Shown here in pieces: positions 56,520-64,000 of a DNA stretch of 64,000 nt (its first letter is position 1; every line of letters begins with the position of its first letter). The notes below the pieces were generated by a model that saw nothing but the letters and a program-made list of their open reading frames with translations, did no database searches and had not been told where the DNA came from. Source of the stretch: Rhyzopertha dominica (taxonomy: Eukaryota; Arthropoda; Insecta; Coleoptera; Bostrichidae); contig QCXZ01000041.1 in the NCBI GenBank assembly GCA_025024175.1, positions 7,001,786 through 7,065,785 of the forward strand, in the 5' to 3' direction. Made by a program: the position numbers and the translations under genes.

Positions 56520-57060
56520 ATGAATCAGGAATCATTCTGGCACCATTTCTTCACCCAGATCATTCGGATTTTGCAGCACAAAAATTTCTCGTTACGTTGT
56601 ATGGAGAACAAAAAGAAGAACGTTATAATATAGATGAATTACGGAATTGCTGTTTTAAAAAACCTGTTTAGATCTCTTCAATGGATATGGCATTCCATAT
56701 TTATCATCAAGTTCAAAGCTGGCTAGGCAGTCACCTACAATCTACTGAATGGGGTTGGAAGGAATCGTAGTCTGTATCCATTACTATTACCCAAGCTGAT
56801 GCTTCTGAGATATTGCTGAAAATAATCTGCTTAAATGAAACCAATGTTGTCGAAAAGTTATAGTGTATTGTTCGTCAATTTTCGTTAAATGGGAAGGACG
56901 TAATTGCAACAATACTGGAATTGAAGTTAACCTTGAGAAGTGCATTATGAAGTTGTGGAAGTTGACAGTGACAGTTTTCTTTCGGAACAAATGGAAGAAA
57001 AAGAAAAATCAAATGCTAAAGTGCATACATTTGATAAAGATAAGCCACCTGGACAAGAAG
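56520..57060 (+). pseudogene. Remnant of a multi-copy arthropod protein family ('QVQ.WL...WGWK' type)
   Basis: Plus-strand frames read FAAQKFLVTLYGEQKEERYN, then about 20 residues on HIYHQVQSWLGSHLQSTEWG followed by W-K. From memory, an unnamed, highly repeated protein in insects and other invertebrates has 'F..ALYG......L...R...F', 'Hs.RvY.QVQ.WLG..L.P.eWGW' and then a cysteine-rich tail. Two blocks fit in order and spacing; a stop separates them and the cysteine-rich part is lost. The family appears to spread with transposons; its function is unknown. Confidence 0.45.
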
Positions 57061-58330
57061 TCACCATTAATGAAGAAAATAATGATCTCGTAAGAAAACA
57101 ATCGCGTCCATTCCTTTAAATGTACTGTATTTCGTATATTGTGTAGAGTAAGAAATCTTAGAATACGAGCTCTCTATAGTTCTGGGGCTATCCTAGTTAA
57201 ATCATATTAAAAAAATGCTTATTATATTTGTCAAAACATTATTATCGTATGGAATGATTTTCATTATAGTCGTGTTTCTAGTCTTCTAGTCTAAGTACTA
57301 TACAAAATCTCTAAAGTCTCTAAAACTATCAATTTCCGTATAAAATGCGCCAAATGTACTCCACCACAACAAGCATTTAACCTGAGGGCTATTTCAATAT
57401 GAAAGCCGAACCTTCCCGGTCGCAAAAGGTATACACTAAATATACTATGCATTGAAGGAAATGAATTTTAGACCAGTTTTGCCCATCTAGCGTTCAATGG
57501 AGCGAGCTGGGGTTCGATACTTCAGTCCGGTTAGAGGCCAGCGAATATATTCTGCAATTCCGCAGGGTGGTGGTCAGCTGCACCCTCGTAGGGTCCCTTG
57601 TTGATATACTGAGTAAACACTTTTAAAAATTCGCCCCCGTCATGGAATAGTCGCTAAGTGTAGTTGGGACGTGTTCGTGAATTTTCATCACAAATAGTCC
57701 AGAGCGTTGAAAAGCTTTTAATGGGGTNCCAAAAGGTATTCAAGTTCTTCTTAATACTTACCTGCGAGGAAAAAATAACTTCCCAGGTTAGTATTATAAT
57801 CTGATAATTACTAAGTAAGACATTGCAATACGGGTTGTTTCATTGCAGGATTACAACCAGATGTTGGTAATGGTAATAAGAACTTATTATTAACAAGTTT
57901 AAGTGCATTATTTTATAGCGGAAATCTTGGATGGCAGAGCGATCATAAAAACAGTAGAGACATAGGTGATGAAATACTAGGGACACATCTAGAGGAGAGA
58001 GGCAGACCACATATCTAGGAAGACCTGGGAACTAAGCGGAGACCAACGAAAAAGACCGTGCTTTACATGGAAAACAACTATAGAGAGCACAATTCAGAGT
58101 GGCAAAAATACTGACATGCGCTGCTTTAATCAATCAATCAGTTAGGTAAGATGTATGCTTGTTGAGCAAAAGCTGAATTTAAAATATGTTTGTGTTTAAT
58201 AATTTCCAGAGGCTTCTGTATTTTCTTGCTAATGAAAACAAAAGGATATATGAGAGTATAAAAGGGTTTTATACTCTCATATCGACTTTAAGTGCAGAAG
58301 GTGTGTACCTTTAATAAAATGGCTTACTTT
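57061..58330. other. Non-coding stretch, possible ORF2-tail scrap at 57940-58140
   Basis: At 58030-58110 plus-strand frames give G-T-K-R-R-P-T-K-K-T-x5-E, reminiscent of the 'GkRrRGRPk.TWrrt.e' tail of non-LTR ORF2 proteins; weak. A GC-balanced island lies at 57360-57730. A perfect 16-bp inverted repeat is at 58248-58282. Confidence 0.3.
58248..58282. repeat. Perfect 16-bp inverted repeat, 3-base loop
   Basis: ATATGAGAGTATAAAA, GGG, then TTTTATACTCTCATAT. It could be a folded-back microelement or a local replication-slippage product. Confidence 0.85.
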
Positions 58331-58334
58331 TCCA

Positions 58335-58520
58335 GGTTCTCCACTTTTTAGATGAATTTGGTCAAGCAGATATTATCTGTACATATTTTCAAAAGGCATT
58401 TGACCGAATTCAACATTTTTTTCTATTTTCTCAATGGGAATGGTTTAGATACTCTCCAAGGTCTGCTTAGTCCTTCGCATTTCCATTTTTTTCAGAGAGA
58501 ATAAGAGCTATCCGTCCTTA
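58335..58520 (+). pseudogene. Reverse transcriptase scrap
   Basis: The plus strand reads FGQADIICTYFQKAFDRIQH, a decayed RT motif A ('aDviy.DfsKAFDrinH'). The following sequence contains only vague similarity to the next RT region. Confidence 0.5.
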
Positions 58521-60030
58521 TATTACCGGTATTAAAGACCATGGGTATGTTAAGGAGTGAGAAGTGGCAGTAGTGCTCAGGCATCCGATTTCGGAATAGC
58601 CAACTATTGGCATAAAGCGACCTATATACTACTATAGTTGCGAAAGCTATGATATGCTGGAATTGTTTATACGCAGTTTAGTACATTTACAAATATATTT
58701 ATTTTTGTACATTTTGTAGTTGTTGTACACATGATCATGTCGAATAACTGTGTACCATAGGATACAAGAAAGAAATAAGTATCAGGTTTCTCTCGATTTA
58801 TTATTCTGTTTATATCATATTTTGAACATGTGTACTTGCACCTTTACTGCTTATTTGTTTAAAATTGCAAAATAAGACAATGGCGGGAAATGGGTACCCT
58901 ATACATTTTTGGTTTTCGTCGCGGCTCTCATTTAATAGTCGATGATGGAACTACTATTCCGATATGCAAAAATATTATACAATAAATGAAAATGCGAAAA
59001 AAAATTCCAAAATGCTTCATCACTGTCTATTTAATAACCTCAGATAAAGGTTTGGCATAACTTACAACTCTGAAAGAACAAACAAATAAAAATGAGAAAA
59101 TACCATGTTGACTTTTTAATAACAATTCTGTTACCAAAATCGATTGCGTCGCAATTGATTAAAATTAGAGTTTGGAATTTGCGCAGATGCCTAAAGCTCA
59201 AATAGTTCGATTATTTGAAAATCAAAGTGCGTCGCGGTGAACCATATGTTATTGTGTGATAGCAGAATATAAGGAATATTTCTTATGACTAAATCTTCCT
59301 GAAAATGGAATAGCAGATGAATTTAAAATACGTTTATTATATGGAAAAAGTCAAGTTTGGCCGCAACAAAAAAACATATCCCGTAGCTAATAAAAGCTCA
59401 TCATAACAAATACCTGGAGCCCAAAGTTAAAAAGCATAATATATATCATCTGTAGTTCGGGGAAACAATCTGTTTTTGATGTAAGTGTACACAGATTCGA
59501 AACCTTTCAACAGTGTTCTTGCGTGAAAGCAAAAAAGCTCGTAAAAAGGGGACGACACCAAAGAGTCTTTGAAAAACAATAATAAGGCATAACTGATATG
59601 AAAAAACTACCAGATTGATAAAACTGAAAATGATAACCTGAAAAGGGAATCCCAGCTTTCTGCAGGATTCAGAGATATTAAAATATCAGATAAGCCATTG
59701 TAGAATCTCCTTTGTAGTCAGATTTTGGATTGGGTTGCTCTATTCCATCTTGCCCAGACATATTATTAAACTTCCTACATTGGCAGGTATCAGTTATCGA
59801 ATAGATAACATTGTTACAGTGGATGAGCTGCAAGACGATGGAGTTATACAGTACAAATAACAGACTAGAGCAAATCAAGAACAGCTAAGATCGAATCAAG
59901 GGTAGAACAGAATTCTTCACTTTAAGGGCAGAAAAGACATCGAGGTTATTGAAAGTGCGTCTCGCCAAAGAATAGTCACGCAAGAAGAAAGGTAAAAAAA
60001 TCACACTTCAGATAAAATATTTATCAGTTT
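58521..60030. other. AT-rich stretch, probably decayed mobile sequence in its right half
   Basis: 59150-60000 shows scattered coding-like pieces in plus-strand frames, such as DEFKIRLLYG near 59310-59345, that may belong to the same decayed protein as 60035-60220. No intact frame. Confidence 0.3.
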
Positions 60031-60034
60031 GTTT

Positions 60035-60220
60035 TCCCTAAAATGAATTTTGACGCCAAAGATTATGTTAACATGATCGATTGGCAAGAAATTGAGGAAA
60101 ACTGATCGCTTGCTTTTCTTGCCAGACCCATTCAGACGAAAGGTGGGTAAAACATGTAACTAAAGCAGCTTTATCAGTGGTGGTTTTATTAGAGAAGGAA
60201 TTCATTCATGAAATTTGATG
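60035..60220 (+). pseudogene. Remnant of a multi-copy insect protein family ('IDW...TEPP...VTEAS' type)
   Basis: Plus-strand frames give MNFDAKDYVNMIDWQEIEE and, after a short gap and shift, WVKHVTKAALSVVVLLEKEF followed by I-H-E-I. From memory, an unnamed, highly repeated insect protein has 'lNf.a..Y..LIDW....TEPPl' and later 'VER.VKlVTeAs..v.G...RdgfIr'. Both blocks fit in order; the TEPP part is lost and a frameshift lies between. Function of the family is unknown to me. Confidence 0.45.
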
Positions 60221-60925
60221 TCCACGATTGATATAAAAAGGGAAATCAAGCAATAAATAATATGATGTAGGAATAAATCTGTAGTGAGTTCTGGGTTGTT
60301 TTATACACAGAGAGAATATACATACTAATGTAATAAAATCCAGTGAAATGGTTTTTTAATTAGCTAACTTTACTAATTGTTAGGTTAAAAATGCAAAAAG
60401 CAATCAATCAAGTTATTTTCTATATTGCATAAATAAAGAGCAACTCTAAATAACAGGTAAAGCTTTTAATTACTATTATTATTGTATTTTATTTTAGTAA
60501 AAGAAAAGTAAAAAAAGCAAATGATAACTGCCATATTGCTGAGTCACTGTCCTACTAAGAAAATGGTTGTTGCCATCAAATTCAGTTCGACTTATTATTC
60601 TGCAAAGTTTGCCATTAAGTAAATTATCACGTTGTGGCTTAACAATTTACTGATTACTTAATTATCTAGTTTTGGAATAATGACTAGCAAGTTGTTAATT
60701 TTACAACATCAGTTTTCAAGTAAATTGGGCATATTTAGCAACAAATATTAAATAAAATTTCGAACAACAGAAATTATCAATTTGACTGGGATGTATATTC
60801 GTCGTAATGTAGGTATAACTTTTCTCATAAATGTAAGAAATTAGAAAAAAATTTGCTTGAATTAAGTAGTATTAATACCAGAGGCCACTCTTATCAAAAC
60901 AAGTGAATTGCAATTGTTGTGAAAC
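60221..60925. other. AT-rich non-coding stretch
   Basis: Nothing recognised. Confidence 0.4.
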
Positions 60926-61390
60926 TTTAATCTGAACATGCATCGGCTATGACTAAAGCAAGTGGTGCCCTGGAGTACCCAAACATCCTCTCCGATTGAG
61001 AATTCTCGTTATCAAAACAGGTGAACCAATTAGGCAGGCCGGACGAGCCGGCCGAGTTTTTCTTCGTCGGCAAATTTCTTCGACGTCTCGATTTGACTAA
61101 GAACAATGGACATTTTCGGGGGTACACATCTGGTTTTGAAATGTAAATGATTTGATTTGAAATCACTTTAAATGCTAAGGGCATCCACCCTCGGTAAAAA
61201 AGCTCCCGCAAAGGACCCGAAGTCCGTCCTCTGGTATGCATTGTTTGTATAATGCTTTCTTATGCAGTCCTCCGGCCACCGGGAATTCAAAGCATCCGCG
61301 CGGATCGCCGCTGCACTTCTTCTTTGAACTCATGCTTTCATGTTGAAATGAAGTGGTTATGGTGGCGCAACGCCCTGCCGTCATTTACTT
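60926..61390. other. Coding-like GC-rich island, strand unclear
   Basis: Both strands have frames with GC-ended codons. Minus: ATG 61335 opens MSSKKKCSGDPRGCFEFPVA within a longer frame, and 61110-60985 contains NLPTKKNSAGSSGLPNWF. Plus: VNQLGRPDEPAEFFFVGKFL (about 61019-61078) follows an AG. None shows a known domain, and no convincing donor links the parts. It may be a small unknown gene, a single exon, or a conserved regulatory island. Confidence 0.3.
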
Positions 61391-62385
61391 AATTGATTCG
61401 ACGGAATCGATGAAATGATGATCAAAAATTTGCTCTCGTAAGCGTCGAGAAATAATAAGAAACAACCTGGTGATCCTTCGTTAATGTTTGGATTATAACG
61501 AGCGGCTTCCATCTATGCTACAAAAAATATATATACATAAAAATATATATATGTGTCAAATAAGGGAGAACAACAGGAAAAGCGTGAACCAGCATTGTGA
61601 CATTTATATTGTCGAGACCAGTAGAATTAGACTTGAACAATAATATGATTTTCTTTATTTCACTTTCATTAGAGAATACAAAATTTAGGAAAGATGCCGT
61701 TATTTTACTATTAGCATAATTATGTACCTATCAATATAGGCTCGGGGATAAAGTTTCTATATTACTGCTGTTTCTAATCAGTTTAGTGAATTACTTTATA
61801 ATATTAATTATCAGTTTGTGCGGATTAAAGCAGTATTGCAGCTTAATAATACTCATTTATTATGCATATGATTAAGGAAAACTGCACATAATATACAAGC
61901 TTATTGTATACAAGCGACGACTAAAATGGAACGGATTAATGTTTATCACTAGCAGACAAATTGTATATAACATCACTACAATTAGTGTTTAAAAGTATGG
62001 TAAATTTTGTGTTAAATAGATTGAGCAAAGCAGAATTTCTCAAACTGATCACCAATTAATCAGCATGTCTATTTTAATTAATTTTAACGCATAAGAAACG
62101 AGTAACTAGGTCCACTTATAGAACTTCACCAGTCTTACTAATTCAGTGAAGAACCGAAACTTCGATTCAGTATCAACAAGAAGGTATTATTGATAAATAG
62201 TTAACCTTGAGTATATAGAGTCCATCACAATACGTTTTGACTTTTCAGAACTGCCTTTAAAAAAATTCACACGAGAAAGTTAAACCGTATAAAAACTATA
62301 TTAAAAAAGCTTGGCAGCAAACCGAACAAATTCTAGATTTGAGCTACCATAAAATACGTGTCTAAAATAAGAAGATTATAACAAT
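61391..62385. other. AT-rich non-coding stretch
   Basis: A short ATATATATAC/AAATATATATAT palindromic run at 61525-61553; otherwise nothing recognised. Confidence 0.4.
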
Positions 62386-62389
62386 ATGG

Positions 62390-63060
62390 GCAATAGCTGC
62401 ATAAAGCCTGTCAAGAGATGACTTGGAAGACCTATTTCTGTGTCGATCCCTGAAAATATCGATGCAGTCCGTGACATGACATCATGCCGACGAGTTGGAC
62501 TAAAATACATAGCTGAAACACCTATGTAATGGATTCAAATGCTTGAACACCTCATAAAGCGAGCGGACGTTCAATCTTTGCCTTTCTAAATGGGATTCAA
62601 ACTTCCTACCATCGATAAAACCTAGGTACATTTTAACGACCCTGAGAAAAAGCCTTTGGAATGAAATCACTCTGGCTCTCCAAGACAATAAAAATTTTGG
62701 GTCCCAAAATCGCCTGAAAATTTTTGTTTGATTTTCTTTAGATAGTTTAGGTGTCATCTTCATTGAATATCGGAAGAAGGGGAAAGCAATAACAAGAAAA
62801 TATCACTTACTGTTGACAAAATTGCGAGAAAACATTTGGGAAAAAGACCCAAAGACGTTTTGTTCTTGTTCAATATTTACCTCTATCTCACTACAATCTT
62901 TTTCCTAAACTGAGAGGGTTTGAAAGGGTGTAAGTTTTCTTCCAAGAAAGAAGTTATGGAAGTTGTGGAACGCTGGGTAGCAGACCATTCAGTTAGATAA
63001 GGATCTTGTTGTAAATAAAAAAGCTTTATTTAAAAATTTCAAGTCTTTTTGGATTAAGCG
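62390..63060 (+). pseudogene. Mariner-family (DD34D) transposase pseudogene
   Basis: Plus-strand frames follow the classic mariner transposase from its linker to its end: GRPISVSIPENIDAVRDM with LKYIAET, a deletion, TIDKT then V-H-F-N-D-P-E-K-K-P (first catalytic block, with E of 'DETW' changed to K and W lost to a stop), HSGSPRQ, then K-F-W-V-P-K-S, ISLTVDKIARKHLGKRPKDV with LFLFN (second block, its aspartate lost), and finally KFSSKKEVMEVVERWVADHS. It resembles irritans-type mariners. The many stops and lost catalytic residues show an old copy, different from the one at 52840-53640. Confidence 0.75.
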
Positions 63061-64000
63061 AAATAACTTATTAATACTCCCTCGTATAATGCGTGTTTTA
63101 AAAAACTTAAAAATGTCATTGCTGTGTAAAATAACGTCATTTAACTTCTAATCTGATTCCTTATTCGACCTACAAAAAAGTATCTAGTCCGAGAAATATA
63201 CTGAAGTATCCCATTAGACTTTTTTTCTCATCGCTCTCTTGTATGTTCCGAAATGCTATAAATACTTGTTTAGCTGAACTTTGGAGGCTGATTCTGTGCT
63301 TAATTATCGGTTGTAAATAAATGCACAAGAGCTGAATTTGTTATCAAATTAAAGATTTTGTTCCGATTAGAAAAATAAGCTTGAGTGTGGAAATATTAAT
63401 ACTTGACTATATTAGATCCTATCTAAAACCCGCAGCTGATTTTATAATGGACGGGTCAGGTCAGGTCAGGTCGGTTCTGATTAAGGATCTGTGTTGTTGT
63501 ATGTTTCTTCTTGAATATCTCTAAATTTAAACAAATGCAGCATTAAGAGGTTTTAGAAAGTCCAGAAATACAGCTCATTTTGATTATATATACAATTAAA
63601 ATACTTCTCTGGAATGTAAGTATGTAGTAAATATCTGTAAACTATCTTTTAGTTTGACCTTAAAGTGAAACTAGCATAAACAAACATTTCCAAGGCCCTA
63701 ACAATGCATCGTTTTGTCTTGCGGCCATATTCAGATTTTCAGATTTCCAGTAGTAAGTTACGTGTTTTAAATATGCAATGTGATAAATAAATAAATAGGT
63801 ATAAGATAATATTTTGTCGGATAGATCGCTGTCTCTTGAAAACACTGACAAAAAGTTAATAGTCTGACGAAGACGAAGAACCTCAAAATTTGCCTGACAC
63901 AAGTTCAAACAAAATTTTGAAAGTAAATAAACAAATCACCAATGATGCGAGACGTCATAGAAACAACGTGCCAACCTGATGTAACTACAAAATAGCCTTC
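63061..64000. other. AT-rich non-coding stretch to the window end
   Basis: No gene recognised. A TCAGG triplicate at 63456-63470 is the only repeat noted. Confidence 0.4.

Noticed and set aside
62500..62763. 87-codon minus-strand frame
   Set aside because: Antisense of the mariner transposase pseudogene, whose conserved blocks are on the plus strand.
1..64000. Search for CRISPR arrays, operons, ribosome binding sites, rRNA and intact tRNA genes
   Set aside because: None seen; gene structure, composition and mobile elements are those of an insect nuclear genome.

Overview
The window looks like nuclear DNA from an insect. It is AT-rich, has spliced genes with GT-AG introns, an arthropod-type TATA + TCAGT core promoter, and many broken insect transposable elements. 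A beetle is possible but not shown; a short (TCAGG)3 run at 63456-63470, the repeat used at many beetle telomeres, is far too little to decide. Scattered single N bases mark it as draft assembly.

The one substantial host gene is a POU class 2 transcription factor of the nubbin/pdm (Oct-1/Oct-2) family on the minus strand. Its coding sequence can be followed by eye through four exons: 37155-37119, 26312-26200, 23119-22865 and 19510-18641. They join in phase to give 424 residues. The POU-specific domain and the POU homeodomain both lie uninterrupted in the last 870-base exon. The gene spans at least 18.5 kb. Its introns hold GC-richer, regulatory-looking islands, one with a perfect back-to-back TCF-type site (26652-26669). 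They also hold foldback MITEs and dead retroelements. An octamer (ATGCAAAT) lies about 260 bases upstream of the first coding exon, so autoregulation is conceivable.

Two smaller host-gene candidates stand out. At 3184-3265 (minus) a TATA box, a TCAGT initiator, a short leader and a four-codon exon ending in a consensus donor look like the first exon of a secreted or cuticular-protein gene; the rest would lie beyond the left edge. At 47384-47476 (minus) there is a 30-codon ORF, almost wholly one hydrophobic helix, with 24 of 30 codons ending in G or C in AT-rich surroundings. It may be an undescribed single-pass membrane micropeptide.

Much of the rest is transposon debris. Left part (1-14.6 kb): non-LTR reverse transcriptase pieces (1-1655, 3.9-4.7 kb, 9.3-9.8 kb, 13.1-13.55 kb), a 267-bp hAT MITE with a perfect 8-bp target duplication, a hAT element with a BED-finger remnant and GTTTAAAAC-rich ends, an insect retroviral env remnant, a repeated Tc1-like transposase segment, a Penelope-like element that lost its catalytic YxDD block, and a pipsqueak-type HTH fragment. 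Right part (37-64 kb): RTE-like elements, a 951-bp hAT element with 8-bp target duplication, a gypsy-type integrase end with a possible short LTR, a Tc1-like element with inverted ends, two different mariner-type transposase pseudogenes, a long-palindrome MITE, and remnants of two repetitive unnamed arthropod protein families. The remaining kilobases are AT-rich sequence in which I see no gene. All calls are from reading the sequence; no database search was possible.
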